Source: Micromonospora sp. C28SCA-DRY-2 (GTDB lineage: Bacteria > Actinomycetota > Actinomycetes > Mycobacteriales > Micromonosporaceae). From it: a DNA stretch of 64,000 bases. The notes under the pieces were generated by a model, which saw nothing but the letters and a program-made list of their open reading frames with translations, was not told where the DNA came from and did no database searches. Position 1 is the first letter of the stretch. Each line of letters starts with the position of its first letter. Where the stretch lies: contig NZ_JAUMKD010000004.1 of the NCBI RefSeq assembly GCF_030519475.1, positions 1 through 64,000 on the forward strand, given 5' to 3'. The position numbers and the translations under genes were made by a program. Shown here piece by piece: positions 32,518 to 41,238 of the stretch.

Positions 32518-32913
32518 GTGATGCAGGTTCGGGAAGCGATGTCCAGCGAGGTTCTCGTGGTCGGCCCGGAGCACACGCTCCGTCAGGCGGCCCGGATGAT
32601 GACGGCCCGCGGCGTCGGGTCGGCGGTCGTGATCGACCCGGACTCCGAAGGGGTCGGGATCATGACGGAACGTGACGTGTTGAAGGCCATCGGGGCCGGG
32701 CTGGACTGCGACGTCGAGCGCACCGGTGAGCACCTGACCTGGGACGTCGTCTACGCCGGACCGGACTGGACGGTGGAGGAGGCGGCCGCCGCGATGGCCC
32801 GGGGCGGCTTCCGGCACCTGGTGGTGCTCGACGGTCGCGAGGTGGCCGGGGTCATCTCGGTCCGGGACATCATGCGGGTCTGGGCCGGCAGCCGGATGGT
32901 CGGCACCGGCTGA
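32518..32913 (+). CDS. two-CBS-domain protein
   Basis: This 131-residue protein consists of two CBS motifs (residues 1-60 and 68-125), each with the signature of an adenosyl-ligand site: MTERDVLKAIGAG and VISVRDIMRVWAG. Stand-alone CBS pairs sense AMP, ATP or related nucleotides and are often stress-linked in actinomycetes. GTG 32518 and ATG 32521 are both possible, with AGGGG just upstream. It is divergent from the NUDIX gene and followed by a strong hairpin. Confidence 0.9.
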   Translation: MMQVREAMSSEVLVVGPEHTLRQAARMMTARGVGSAVVIDPDSEGVGIMTERDVLKAIGAGLDCDVERTGEHLTWDVVYAGPDWTVEEAAAAMARGGFRHLVVLDGREVAGVISVRDIMRVWAGSRMVGTG

Positions 32914-32922
32914 GCCGGGGCT

Positions 32923-32949
32923 CCGCCCGGCGGGCGCCCCGCCGGGCGG
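32923..32949 (+). terminator. perfect 12-bp hairpin after the CBS gene
   Basis: The arms CCGCCCGGCGGG and CCCGCCGGGCGG pair over the 3-nt loop CGC, 9 bp beyond the stop. The remaining gap to the aminotransferase holds only its -10 box (TACGCT, 33095-33100). Confidence 0.8.
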
Positions 32950-33108
32950 CGCGGGGCCGTTCCCGGTCCGCGCAGCACGACCCGCTCGGCCTTCCGGTCC
33001 GACTTGCCGACCACCGGTTGACGCAGGTCACCCGACCCGGTGGCTCAGGATGCGGACATCGCCGTGCCGTCGGCGCGCACCCCGCCGCCGCCCGTACGCT
33101 GAACAGCC

Positions 33109-34203
33109 ATGACCGCCGAGCAGCTGATCTCCTTCGCCCGTGGCGCTCCCTCGCTGGACATCGTCGATGTCGAGGGGCTCAAGGCCGCCGCCGTCCGCGC
33201 CTTCGACGCCGACCCCGCCGGGGTGACGGCGTACGGCACCTCCGTCGGCTACCTCCCGCTGCGCGAGTGGATCGCCGCGAAGCACGGGGTGCGGCCCGAG
33301 CAGGTGCTGGTCACCAACGGCTCGTTGCAGGCCGACGCGTTCCTCTTCGACCACCTGGTCCGGCCCGGCGACGCGGTGGTGGTCGAGCGGCCGACCTACG
33401 ACCGGACCCTGCTCAACCTCAAGCGGATGGGCAGCGAGCTGCACGGGATCACCATCCAGCCGGACGGGCTGGACACCGCCGAGCTGCGCAAGCTGCTGGA
33501 GTCCGGGGTGCGCCCCCGGCTGGCCCACGTCATCCCGAACTACCAGAACCCGGCCGGCGTGACGCTCTCCCTGGAGAAGCGCCGCGAGCTGCTCGACCTC
33601 GCCGCCGAGTACGGGTTCACCATCTTCGAGGACGACCCGTACGCCGACATCCGGTTCCGGGGCGAGCCGCTGCCGTCGATGCTGTCGCTGGACACCCGCG
33701 GGGTCGTGGTGCACGCGTCCAGCTTCACCAAGACCGTCTGCCCCGGCGTGCGGGTCGGCTACCTGGTCGGGCCGGCTGACCTGATCGCCGACATCGCCAA
33801 GAACGCGACCAGCCTCTACATCTCGCCCGGCATGGTCTCCGAGGCGATCGTCCACCAGTTCTGCGTCTCCGGTGACATCGACCGCTCGATCGAGACCGTC
33901 CGCGCCGCGCTGGGCGAGCGGGCCCGGGTGCTCGCCGAGTCGCTGCGCCGGCACATCCCGGAGGCCCGGTTCGTGGAGCCGGACGGCGGCTACTTCCTCT
34001 GGATCGAGCTGCCCGAGGACGTGCTGGTCGACCGGCTCGCCCCGGCCGCCGCCGAGCGCGGGGTGGCCGTGGTCAAGGGCAGCGACTTCGTCGTCGAGGG
34101 CGGGCAGCACGCCCTCCGCCTGGCGTTCTCGGCGGTCACCGCCGACCGGATCGACGAGGGTGTCCGGCGGCTGGCCGAGGCAGTCGCGGCCGTCCGGGGC
34201 TGA
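33109..34203 (+). CDS. PLP-dependent aminotransferase (class I/II)
   Basis: This 364-residue fold-type I aminotransferase has the cofactor motifs TNGSLQADAF, IPNYQNPAGVTLS, EDDPYADIRF and the Schiff-base lysine in SSFTKTVCPGVRVGY. It is closest in style to LysN/2-aminoadipate and MocR-related aminotransferases but has no N-terminal DNA-binding domain, so it is an enzyme. The ATG at 33109 lies 8 nt after TACGCT, implying a leaderless mRNA. The amino-acid substrate cannot be told. A hairpin series follows. Confidence 0.9.
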   Translation: MTAEQLISFARGAPSLDIVDVEGLKAAAVRAFDADPAGVTAYGTSVGYLPLREWIAAKHGVRPEQVLVTNGSLQADAFLFDHLVRPGDAVVVERPTYDRTLLNLKRMGSELHGITIQPDGLDTAELRKLLESGVRPRLAHVIPNYQNPAGVTLSLEKRRELLDLAAEYGFTIFEDDPYADIRFRGEPLPSMLSLDTRGVVVHASSFTKTVCPGVRVGYLVGPADLIADIAKNATSLYISPGMVSEAIVHQFCVSGDIDRSIETVRAALGERARVLAESLRRHIPEARFVEPDGGYFLWIELPEDVLVDRLAPAAAERGVAVVKGSDFVVEGGQHALRLAFSAVTADRIDEGVRRLAEAVAAVRG

Positions 34204-34207
34204 ATTC

Positions 34208-34268
34208 TGTCGGGTTTCCGACAATAAAGCGATACCGGCCGTCCCGGGACTCCCGCCGGGGCGGCCGG
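34208..34268 (+). terminator. two inverted repeats after the aminotransferase
   Basis: TGTCGG-GTTT-CCGACA (34208-34223) is followed by AATAAAG, and a larger hairpin pairs CCGGCC GTCCCGG (34235-34247) with CCGGGGC GGCCGG (34256-34268), one G-T pair included. Both probably end aminotransferase transcription. The rest of the 353-bp gap to 34556 holds a -10 candidate TAACCT (34517-34522) for corA and otherwise nothing I recognise. Confidence 0.6.
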
Positions 34269-34556
34269 CGGCCCACAATGCTGCGAGCGTCACTCACCAC
34301 CTGTAGCGGAGTCCGGTCTCGCGCAGCGCCCCCGCGCCCACCGGCGCGTACGCGGGCCACCCGAGCCGCCGTCACGGTGAGTGGCGTGACCAGCACAACC
34401 CCCGCCCCCAAAGGGTGCCGGGTGGGCCGTGTCGTCCCTCACCCCCCGATGCGACCCGGCCCGCCCGGCGCCACCCCCGCACCTGATCATCACGGGCGGT
34501 GACGGGCGCGGCGGCGTAACCTGCAAGCCGCAGCGGAGCGTGGGAAGGGGGGCACG

Positions 34557-35699
34557 ATGACGGACCGTGTCGAGCGGGTGGCACCGCCGAGCGCCGGCCG
34601 GGTGCTCAAGCCCCGGGCCTGGGTGGCGCCGGTACGGGCGATGGCCCGCCGCCGCAGCGCCGACGACTCCCGGGACACCGCCCCGCCCAGCGGCCCCGGC
34701 CGCAGCGCCGTGGTCGACTGCGCGCTCTACGTCGACGGCCGGCGGCAGCCCGGCGACTGGGACTACGCCGAGGCGCTCCACGCCGCCCGCGAGGCGGAGC
34801 ACGGCTTCGTCTGGCTCGGCCTGCACGAACCGTCGCTGGACGAGATGACCGCCATCGCCGCCACCTACGGGCTGCACGAGCTGGCGGTCGAGGACGCGGT
34901 CAAGGCCCAGCAGCGTCCCAAGCTGGAGCTCTTCAACGAGGTCAGCTTCCTGGTGCTGCGCACCGCCCGGTACTGCGAGCACGCCGAGCTGACCGAGACC
35001 TCCGAGGTGGTCGAGACCGGCCAGGTGATGCTCTTCATCGGGCCGAACTTCCTGGTCAGCGTCCGGCACGGGGACGCCTGCCGGCTCTCGCCCGTCCGGG
35101 CCGACCTGGAGACCAAGCAGGAACTGCTGCTCCAGGGCCCGTGGGCGGTCGCGTACGCGATCACCGACCGGGTGGTGGACCTCTACCTGGAGGTGGCCGA
35201 CCGGCTGGAGGACGACCTCGACACGCTGGAGGCCGAGGTGTTCGACCGCCAGGCCAGCGGCCGGATCCAGCGGATCTACCAGATGAAGCGGGAGCTGGTG
35301 GAGTTCAAGCGGGCGGTGACCCCGCTGCAACGGCCGCTGACGACGCTCACCTCGCAGATGAACCGGGACGTGCCCAAGGAGGTGCGCCGCTACTTCCGGG
35401 ACGTGCAGGACCACCTCAGCCGCACCGTCGAGCAGGTCAACTCCTACGACGACCTGCTCAACTCGATCCTTCAGGCGCGGCTGGCCCAGGTGACGGTCGA
35501 CCAGAACAACGACATGCGCAAGATCGCCGCATGGGCGGCCATCGCCGCGGTCTGGACCGCCATCGCCGGCATCTACGGCATGAACTTCGACGTCATGCCC
35601 GAGCTGCGGATGACGTACGGCTATCCGGTCGTGCTCGCGCTGATGCTCGCCATCTCGCTCGCGCTCTACCGCTGGTTCCGCCGCAACGGCTGGCTCTGA
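34557..35699 (+). CDS. corA: CorA-type magnesium/cobalt transporter
   Basis: This 380-residue divalent-cation channel has a cytoplasmic domain of about 310 residues and two C-terminal helices. The first ends in the selectivity motif YGMNF and the second is YPVVLALMLAISLALYRWF; the periplasmic loop between them is MPELRMTYG. The N-terminal 50 residues are basic and disordered-looking, longer than usual. The ATG is preceded by AAGGGGGGCACG. CorA forms a pentamer and imports Mg2+. No M-box riboswitch is seen in the leader. It is a single-gene unit. Confidence 0.95.
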   Translation: MTDRVERVAPPSAGRVLKPRAWVAPVRAMARRRSADDSRDTAPPSGPGRSAVVDCALYVDGRRQPGDWDYAEALHAAREAEHGFVWLGLHEPSLDEMTAIAATYGLHELAVEDAVKAQQRPKLELFNEVSFLVLRTARYCEHAELTETSEVVETGQVMLFIGPNFLVSVRHGDACRLSPVRADLETKQELLLQGPWAVAYAITDRVVDLYLEVADRLEDDLDTLEAEVFDRQASGRIQRIYQMKRELVEFKRAVTPLQRPLTTLTSQMNRDVPKEVRRYFRDVQDHLSRTVEQVNSYDDLLNSILQARLAQVTVDQNNDMRKIAAWAAIAAVWTAIAGIYGMNFDVMPELRMTYGYPVVLALMLAISLALYRWFRRNGWL

Positions 35700-35770
35700 C
35701 CGCCCGCCGTCGGGCCTCGCCTGCCCGACGCGCGCCCGCCGTAAGCCGGGCCCGGGGCCCGGACGCGGAA

Positions 35771-35808
35771 GCGCCGGCGTCACGGGGTGACCCCCGCCTC
35801 GCCGGCGC
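35771..35808. terminator. hairpin between convergent corA and DUF5324-like genes
   Basis: GCGCCGGCG (35771-35779) pairs with CGCCGGCGC (35800-35808) over a 20-nt loop that itself contains GGGGTGACCCC. It lies between two convergent genes. Confidence 0.55.
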
Positions 35809-35848
35809 CTCCCGCGGCCCTCCGGTCCGCAGCGCCCTGACCCGCGGG

Positions 35849-36610
35849 TCAGCGGCGCCCGTTGGTCCGGGCGGTGTTCTTGCCCAGCGCCTTGCTCAGG
35901 TCGTCCGCCGGCCGGCCGGAGACGTCCCGGGCACCCTCGGCCACCGAGGGGACCTTCTCGGTCGCCTGGATGGTCGGCTGCACCCCGGGCGAGGTGGTGG
36001 AGGCGCTGTCGCCGCCGGCCACCGCCGAGCTGCCGGCCCCGGTCGGGCCGCCGGCCACGCCCGAGCCGCTGGACATGGTGGACGCGTCGGTCACCCCGCT
36101 GCCGCCGCCGGAGCGGGTCTTCACCTCGATGGTGTCGACCTCGTCGCGCATCGGCTCCAGCGTGCGGGTCGGGTCGTACTCGGCCCACTCCTGCTGTTCC
36201 CGGCGCCGACGCATGGCCATCGCGCCGGCCAGGCCCGCCACCGCGCCCGCGGCGAGCAGACCGGTCATCATGGACCCGCGACGGCGGGGCTGCTTCTTCT
36301 TTCCAGTGATCCGCATGTTCTTCGCCTTGGCCTTCCTGGTCATCGAGCCCGCCTGGCCGGCACCGTCACGAGCGACCGCCGCCAGCGGCGCGAGCGTGGT
36401 GAGCGTGGTCCCCCAGCCGGTCGCGGCCCGGTCACGCACCTTCGCCGCCGTCGGCGCGACGAAGCCCCGGGCCGCCTGGACCCGCGGGCCGACGCTCGCG
36501 CCGGCGCCCTTCGCGGCATGGTTGGCCGCCTGCATCAGGTGGCTGATGCTCTGGTTCAGCTCGGCCCTGGCGAGCTGCCCCTGGGACTTACGCCGCCCGA
36601 TTCCAAACAC
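35849..36610 (-). CDS. DUF5324-like membrane-associated protein
   Basis: This 253-residue protein has an amphipathic N-terminus (GRRKSQGQLARAELNQSISH), a polybasic stretch (KAKAKNMRITGKKKQPRRRG), a hydrophobic segment (SMMTGLLAAGAVAGLAGAMAM) and a Ser/Gly/Thr-rich tail. GTG 36610 is chosen because GGAGGT sits 6 nt upstream; ATG 36643 would add 11 residues. Divergent from cyclophilin and near rhomboid, it occupies the position of DUF5324 genes in streptomycetes as I recall. The function is unknown. Confidence 0.6.
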   Translation of the reverse strand: MFGIGRRKSQGQLARAELNQSISHLMQAANHAAKGAGASVGPRVQAARGFVAPTAAKVRDRAATGWGTTLTTLAPLAAVARDGAGQAGSMTRKAKAKNMRITGKKKQPRRRGSMMTGLLAAGAVAGLAGAMAMRRRREQQEWAEYDPTRTLEPMRDEVDTIEVKTRSGGGSGVTDASTMSSGSGVAGGPTGAGSSAVAGGDSASTTSPGVQPTIQATEKVPSVAEGARDVSGRPADDLSKALGKNTARTNGRR

Positions 36611-36727
36611 GGTCCCACCTCCTGGGAGTTGTTCCTCCGTCATCCTCCACCTTCGGATGCCTCCGCATGGCCAGATCGGGCACATGGGAGGATCCGCATG
36701 GAACTGACCGACAAGTGAGGAGTACCC

Positions 36728-37258
36728 GTGGCCGAGGCTGTCTACGCCACCCTGCACACCAACGCCGGCCCGATCCGGCTGGAGCTCTTCCCCAACCACG
36801 CGCCGAAGACCGTCCGCAACTTCGTCGAGCTGGCCCAGGGCAAGCGCGAATACATCGACCCGCGTACCGGCCAGCCGGGCAGCGGTCCGTACTACGACGG
36901 CACCATCTCGCACCGGGTGATCGCCGGTTTCATGATCCAGATGGGCGACCCGACCGGCACCGGTCGCGGCGGGCCGGGCTACAAGTTCGCCGACGAGTTC
37001 CACCCGGAGCTGCGCTTCGACCGGCCGTACCTGCTGGCGATGGCGAACGCCGGGCCGGGCACCAACGGCTCGCAGTTCTTCATCACCGTCTCGCCGACGC
37101 CGCACCTGAACAACCGGCACACCATCTTCGGCCAGGTCGCCGACGAGGCGTCGGCGAAGGTCGTGGACACCATCGCCAACACCCCGACCGGTCCGAGCGA
37201 CCGGCCGCTGCAGGACGTGGTCATCGAGCGGGTCGAGATCGAGGGCGGCGAGGGCTGA
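36728..37258 (+). CDS. cyclophilin-type peptidyl-prolyl isomerase
   Basis: This 176-residue cyclophilin catalyses cis-trans isomerisation of prolyl bonds. Active-site elements are present: SHRVIAGFMIQMGDPTGTG (Arg, Phe, Met, Gln), GTNGSQFFITV and HTIFGQV. No signal peptide is present, so it is cytoplasmic. GTG 36728 has GGAG upstream. It precedes the rhomboid gene by 81 bp, which contain a tiny open frame. In actinomycetes this cyclophilin-rhomboid pair usually lies close to gyrA and oriC. Confidence 0.96.
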   Translation: MAEAVYATLHTNAGPIRLELFPNHAPKTVRNFVELAQGKREYIDPRTGQPGSGPYYDGTISHRVIAGFMIQMGDPTGTGRGGPGYKFADEFHPELRFDRPYLLAMANAGPGTNGSQFFITVSPTPHLNNRHTIFGQVADEASAKVVDTIANTPTGPSDRPLQDVVIERVEIEGGEG

Positions 37259-37270
37259 GCCCCGGCGAGG

Positions 37271-37276
37271 TACCTT
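37271..37276 (+). promoter_or_regulatory. -10 box for the leader peptide/rhomboid transcript
   Basis: TACCTT sits exactly 7 nt before the ATG of the 19-codon leader frame, the leaderless layout seen at many starts in this window. Confidence 0.5.
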
Positions 37277-37283
37277 TGCTCGC

Positions 37284-37343
37284 ATGACTGAGCGCTCCGG
37301 AGGGCGGGGCCGGACGGGCCCGGACGGAAGGTCGGCGCGGTGA
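37284..37343 (+). CDS. 19-residue leader peptide overlapping the rhomboid start
   Basis: ATG 37284 opens a 19-codon frame (MTERSGGRGRTGPDGRSAR) that stops at TGA 37341-37343. That TGA overlaps the rhomboid GTG (37340-37342) as GTGA, so ribosomes ending here could restart directly on the protease gene. The peptide is Arg/Gly-rich. It may be a genuine small protein, a translational coupler or an arginine-supply sensor; no conservation can be checked here. Confidence 0.5.
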   Translation: MTERSGGRGRTGPDGRSAR

Positions 37344-38251
37344 GCGAGTCGCCACCGACCACCCCGGTCTGCTACCGGCACCCGGGCCGGCAGACCTACG
37401 TCCGGTGCACCCGCTGCGACCGGCCGATCTGCCCGGACTGCATGCGGGAGGCGTCGGTCGGGCACCAGTGCCCGGAGTGCGTCAACGAGGGACGCCGTAG
37501 CGTGCGGCCGGCGCGTACCGCCTTCGGTGGCGGTGCCGCCGGCCGGCACGGCTACGTGACCAAGGCGCTGATCGCGCTGAACGTGCTGCTGATGCTGCTC
37601 TCCATCGCCTCCGACCGGGGCGGGGACGCCGCCCTCGGCGGTTCCGGCTTCGGTGGCCTGCTGGGCGGCAGCACCCCGCTCACCGACTGGGGTTCGGTGC
37701 TGGGCGGGGCGATCTTCCCGGACGGCACGGTCGGCGGCATCGCCGAGGGCCAGTGGTACCGCCTGCTCACCGCGATGTTTCTGCACTTCGGCGTGGTCCA
37801 CCTGCTGCTGAACATGTGGGCGCTCTGGGTGCTCGGCCGGTCGCTGGAGGCCAACCTCGGGCCGCTGCGCTTCCTGTCGCTCTACCTGGTCGCCGGGTTC
37901 GGCGGGAACGTCGCCGCCTACCTGTTCAGCGAGCCGAACGTGACCACCGCCGGCGCCTCCACGGCCATCTTCGGGCTCTTCGCCGCGCTCATCGTGATCG
38001 AACGCAAGATGGGCCGGGACATCTCCCAGGTCATCCCGATCCTGGTGATCAACCTGGTCTTCACGCTGACGGTGCCGGGCATCTCCATCCCGGGGCACCT
38101 GGGCGGCCTGGTGGTCGGCGCGGCGATGGCGCTGGTGCTGGCGTACGCCCCGCGGTCGCGGCGCTCGCTGGTGCAACTCGCCGGCGGCGCGATCCTGGTG
38201 CTGGCGCTGCTCGGCCTGGCGCTGGTCCGCACCGCCGCCCTGGTCGGCTGA
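37340..38251 (+). CDS. rhomboid family intramembrane serine protease with N-terminal zinc finger
   Basis: This 303-residue protease has an N-terminal B-box-like zinc module (CYRH ... CTRCDRPICPDCM ... HQCPEC, residues 11-50) and a six- to seven-helix rhomboid core. Catalytic Ser is in GASTAIFG and His in PGHLGGLVVG; FLHFGVVHLLLNMWAL supplies the conserved H-x3-N. It cleaves membrane proteins within the bilayer. GTG 37340 overlaps the upstream leader frame. Substrates are unknown. No own ribosome site is clear, supporting coupling. Confidence 0.93.
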   Translation: MSESPPTTPVCYRHPGRQTYVRCTRCDRPICPDCMREASVGHQCPECVNEGRRSVRPARTAFGGGAAGRHGYVTKALIALNVLLMLLSIASDRGGDAALGGSGFGGLLGGSTPLTDWGSVLGGAIFPDGTVGGIAEGQWYRLLTAMFLHFGVVHLLLNMWALWVLGRSLEANLGPLRFLSLYLVAGFGGNVAAYLFSEPNVTTAGASTAIFGLFAALIVIERKMGRDISQVIPILVINLVFTLTVPGISIPGHLGGLVVGAAMALVLAYAPRSRRSLVQLAGGAILVLALLGLALVRTAALVG

Positions 38252-38331
38252 CCGGCGGCTCGGCCCGCCACGCCACCTCGGCCCGGCGGGCGGACGCGGG
38301 CCGCTCGGCCGGCGGGTGGATCGCGGACCGC

Positions 38332-38757
38332 TCAGCCGGCGGGGCGGGCGGCGCGCAGCGCCTCGGCCACCTCGGCCGGCTCGGCGCCCAGGTCGGAGCG
38401 GCCGAACAGGTGCAGCGACTCGCCGGCGTCGATCTCCAGCACCTCGTTGGCCAGGCCCAGCCGGCCCCGGCGAGCTACGGTGATCGCCTCCACCGCGGCC
38501 CAGGGCAGCCGGCGGTGCCCGGCATAACCCTGGATCACCGTGACGCCCTCCGGGTCGACGGCGAGCCGGACCGGGGCGACCACGTCGCGCAGCGCCCAGC
38601 CGAGCAGCCCGGCCGCGGCCAGCCCGGCGAGCACCAGTTGGACCGGGTCACCCCCGGCGAGGAGCAGCCCGAGCGCCACCAGCGCGAGCGCGCCGACGGC
38701 CTTCAGCGCCGGTAGCGCGGCGGGCACCCGCCACTGCCCGGAGGACTCTGCTGGCAT
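38332..38757 (-). CDS. PH-domain membrane protein
   Basis: This 141-residue protein has two hydrophobic segments (ALPALKAVGALALVALGLLLAG and VQLVLAGLAAAGLLGWAL) and a C-terminal bacterial PH-like domain (VAPVRLAVDPEGVTVIQGYAG, HRRLPWAAVEAITVARRG). Such proteins sit in the actinobacterial membrane with unknown partners. ATG 38757 is preferred; a frame upstream to 38829 lacks support. It is divergent from the thiolase gene. Confidence 0.8.
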   Translation of the reverse strand: MPAESSGQWRVPAALPALKAVGALALVALGLLLAGGDPVQLVLAGLAAAGLLGWALRDVVAPVRLAVDPEGVTVIQGYAGHRRLPWAAVEAITVARRGRLGLANEVLEIDAGESLHLFGRSDLGAEPAEVAEALRAARPAG

Positions 38758-38846
38758 GCGCCCAGCATGCCAGCGCACCCGGGGGCGGACGACCACCGCA
38801 CCGAGGACGTAGACTCGGGACCGAGCCAAGTTACCGGGGAGTAGAC

Positions 38847-40019
38847 ATGAGTGACGCGGTTATCGTCGGCGCCGTACGCACCCCGGTGGGGCGACGCAAG
38901 GGCAGCCTGGCCACGGTGCACCCGGTGGACCTGTCGGCGCACGTGCTGCGCGCCCTGGCCGAGCGCACCGGCATCGACCCGGGGCAGGTCGACGACGTGG
39001 TCTGGGGCTGCGTGTCGCAGGTCGGCGAGCAGTCCTGGAACATCGCCCGCAACGGCGTGCTGGCCGCCGGCTGGCCGGAGTCGGTGCCCGGCACCACGCT
39101 CGACCGGCAGTGCGGCTCCAGCCAGCAGGCGCTGCACTTCGCCGCGGCCACCGTGCTCTCCGGTCAGGCCGACCTGGTGGTCGCCGGTGGCGTCGAGTCG
39201 ATGACCCGGGTGCCGATGGGCTCCAGCGTGGCCGGCGGGATGCCCTTCAGCGACCAGGTGCGCGACCGCTACCGGGGCGTGGAGGGCTTCGCCGACGAGT
39301 CCCCGCTGCCGTTCAACCAGGGCGTCGGGGCCGAGCTGATCGCCCAGCGCTGGCGCTTCTCCCGCACCCAGCTCGACGAGTACGCGCTGGCCAGCCACGA
39401 GAAGGCGGCCGCCGCGCAGGACGCCGGCGCGTTCGACGCCGAACTCGCCCCGGTGGCCCTGGCCGACGGTGGCAAGTTCGCCGCCGACGAGGGCATCCGG
39501 CGGGACACCTCGCTGGCCAAGCTCGGCGAGCTGGCCACCCCGTTCCGGCCCGACGGCGTGGTCACCGCCGGCTCCGCCTCGCAGATCTCCGACGGCGCGG
39601 CGGCGCTGGCGGTCACCACCTCCGAGTGGGCCAGCCGGCACGGCCTGCGCCCGCTGGCCCGGATCCACACCGCCGTGGTCGCCGCCGACGACCCGGTCAC
39701 CATGCTCACCGCGCCGATCCCGGCCACCGCGAAGGCGCTGCGCCGCGCCGGGCTGGGCATCGAGGAGATCGGGGTGTACGAGGTGAACGAGGCGTTCGCC
39801 CCGGTGCCGCTGGCCTGGCTGGCGGAGACCGAGGCCGACCCGGAGCGGCTGAACCCGCGCGGCGGCGCGATCGCGCTGGGCCACCCGCTGGGCGCGTCCG
39901 GCGCCCGGATCATGACCACGATGCTCGCCCACATGCGCGACAACGGCATCCGCTACGGCCTGCAGACGATGTGCGAGGGCGGCGGCATGGCCAACGCCAC
40001 CATCGTCGAGCTGCTCTGA
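38847..40019 (+). CDS. acetyl-CoA C-acyltransferase (thiolase)
   Basis: This 390-residue thiolase has the acyl-enzyme Cys at about residue 89 (TLDRQCGSSQQA), NEAFAPVPLAW, the catalytic His in GGAIALGHPLGASGA and the second Cys in LQTMCEGGGMANATIVE. It condenses or cleaves acyl-CoA, probably in fatty-acid breakdown. The ATG has GGGGAG upstream and a -10 candidate TAGACT near 38812-38817. It is a single-gene unit with no beta-oxidation partners adjacent. A hairpin follows. Confidence 0.96.
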   Translation: MSDAVIVGAVRTPVGRRKGSLATVHPVDLSAHVLRALAERTGIDPGQVDDVVWGCVSQVGEQSWNIARNGVLAAGWPESVPGTTLDRQCGSSQQALHFAAATVLSGQADLVVAGGVESMTRVPMGSSVAGGMPFSDQVRDRYRGVEGFADESPLPFNQGVGAELIAQRWRFSRTQLDEYALASHEKAAAAQDAGAFDAELAPVALADGGKFAADEGIRRDTSLAKLGELATPFRPDGVVTAGSASQISDGAAALAVTTSEWASRHGLRPLARIHTAVVAADDPVTMLTAPIPATAKALRRAGLGIEEIGVYEVNEAFAPVPLAWLAETEADPERLNPRGGAIALGHPLGASGARIMTTMLAHMRDNGIRYGLQTMCEGGGMANATIVELL

Positions 40020-40031
40020 CCCCACCGTCCC

Positions 40032-40059
40032 GGCCGGCCGCCCGATCCGGCGGCCGGCC
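40032..40059 (+). terminator. 11-bp perfect hairpin after the thiolase gene
   Basis: The arms GGCCGGCCGCC and GGCGGCCGGCC pair over a 6-nt loop, 12 bp after the stop. The rest of the gap to 40231 shows no other clear signal. Confidence 0.7.
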
Positions 40060-40231
40060 CGGCGCACTCCCGGTCGGGCGACAGCGGGACGCGGCCTGAC
40101 CGGACGGCGACCACGGGTACGAACTGGACAGTGGCCGGTCGGGCGGGGATGATCCGAACGCGGCGTGCGGGAGCGGGTGCCGACCCGCCGGTTCCGCCGC
40201 CTTCCCGCCCCGTCGTCAGATCGGGAGACCC

Positions 40232-41152
40232 TTGACGCTCCTCGCCAGCCGGCTCGCCCTGCGCCGTGCCGCCCGACGGGTCCTCGCCGTGGCCGCGGTG
40301 GCCACGCTGCTCGCCGGCGCCGCCGTGGTCGACCGGCCCGCCCCGGCCACCGCCGCCGGCTACACCGGCCCGCACCCGGGCACCTTCACCGGCCTGGGCT
40401 TCGACACCTGCGCGGCACCGTCGAACGCGGCGATGAAGGCCTGGCTCCAGTCGCCGTACCGGGCGGTGGGCATCTACATCGGCGGGGTCAACCGGGGCTG
40501 CGCCCAGGCCAACCTGACCAAGGAGTGGGTCAGCACCCAGCAGGCCGCCGGCTGGCGGTTCTTCCCGCTCTACGTCGGACTCCAGGCGCCCTGCTCCAGC
40601 TACCAGCGCCGGATCGACCCCGCCCGGGCCGCGACCCAGGGCCGCGAGGCGGCCGACGACGCGGCGACCAGCGCGCGGAACCTCGGACTCGCGGCGCGGA
40701 GCACGATCATCCTGGACCTGGAGCGCTACCCGGCCGGCGACGCCACGTGCACCGGCGCGGTCGACACCTTCGTGAGCGCCTGGACCGGCCGGCTGCACGA
40801 GCACGGGTTCCTGGCCGGCGTGTACACCTCGGTCGAGTCCGCCGGCCTCCGTGACCAGGTGGCCGCCTACGCGCGGCCCGGCTACGCCCGCCCGGATCTG
40901 ATCGACTTCGCCCGCTGGGACGGCATCCGGACGGTGTCGGACGAGGCCATTCCCGCGTCCTACTGGCCGAAGCGCCGGATGAAGCAGTACCGCGGCGACC
41001 ATCACGAGACCTGGGGCGGGGTCCGGATCAACATCGACAGCAACTATCTGGAACTCGAGCAGCCGGCGTACGCGGTCCGTACGGCGCAGCCGCAGCTGCG
41101 CAGGTACGGCACCCTGTCCGGGACGCTCCGCCGGTTGACGCCGGTGCGGTGA
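40232..41152 (+). CDS. secreted DUF1906 glycoside-hydrolase-like protein
   Basis: This 306-residue exported protein has a twin-basic signal region (LRRAARRVLAVAAVATLLAG, cleavage near ATAAG) and a DUF1906 domain, a TIM-barrel-like fold: YTGPHPGTFTGLGFDTCAAP, YRAVGIYIGGVNRGC, ILDLERYPAG and the closing NIDSNYLEL. These are predicted glycoside-hydrolase-like enzymes acting on cell-wall or environmental polymers. Four Cys are placed for disulfides. TTG 40232 has GGGAGA 4 nt upstream. Its stop overlaps a GTG of the next frame as GTGA. Confidence 0.85.
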   Translation: MTLLASRLALRRAARRVLAVAAVATLLAGAAVVDRPAPATAAGYTGPHPGTFTGLGFDTCAAPSNAAMKAWLQSPYRAVGIYIGGVNRGCAQANLTKEWVSTQQAAGWRFFPLYVGLQAPCSSYQRRIDPARAATQGREAADDAATSARNLGLAARSTIILDLERYPAGDATCTGAVDTFVSAWTGRLHEHGFLAGVYTSVESAGLRDQVAAYARPGYARPDLIDFARWDGIRTVSDEAIPASYWPKRRMKQYRGDHHETWGGVRINIDSNYLELEQPAYAVRTAQPQLRRYGTLSGTLRRLTPVR

Positions 41153-41238
41153 CCGCCGCGGCCGCCGCCGTCGCACAGGCGGTGCGACGCGGCGTCGTGG
41201 AACTTCCAAAATCCCCCTGTGAGCCGCGTCACTGCGGG

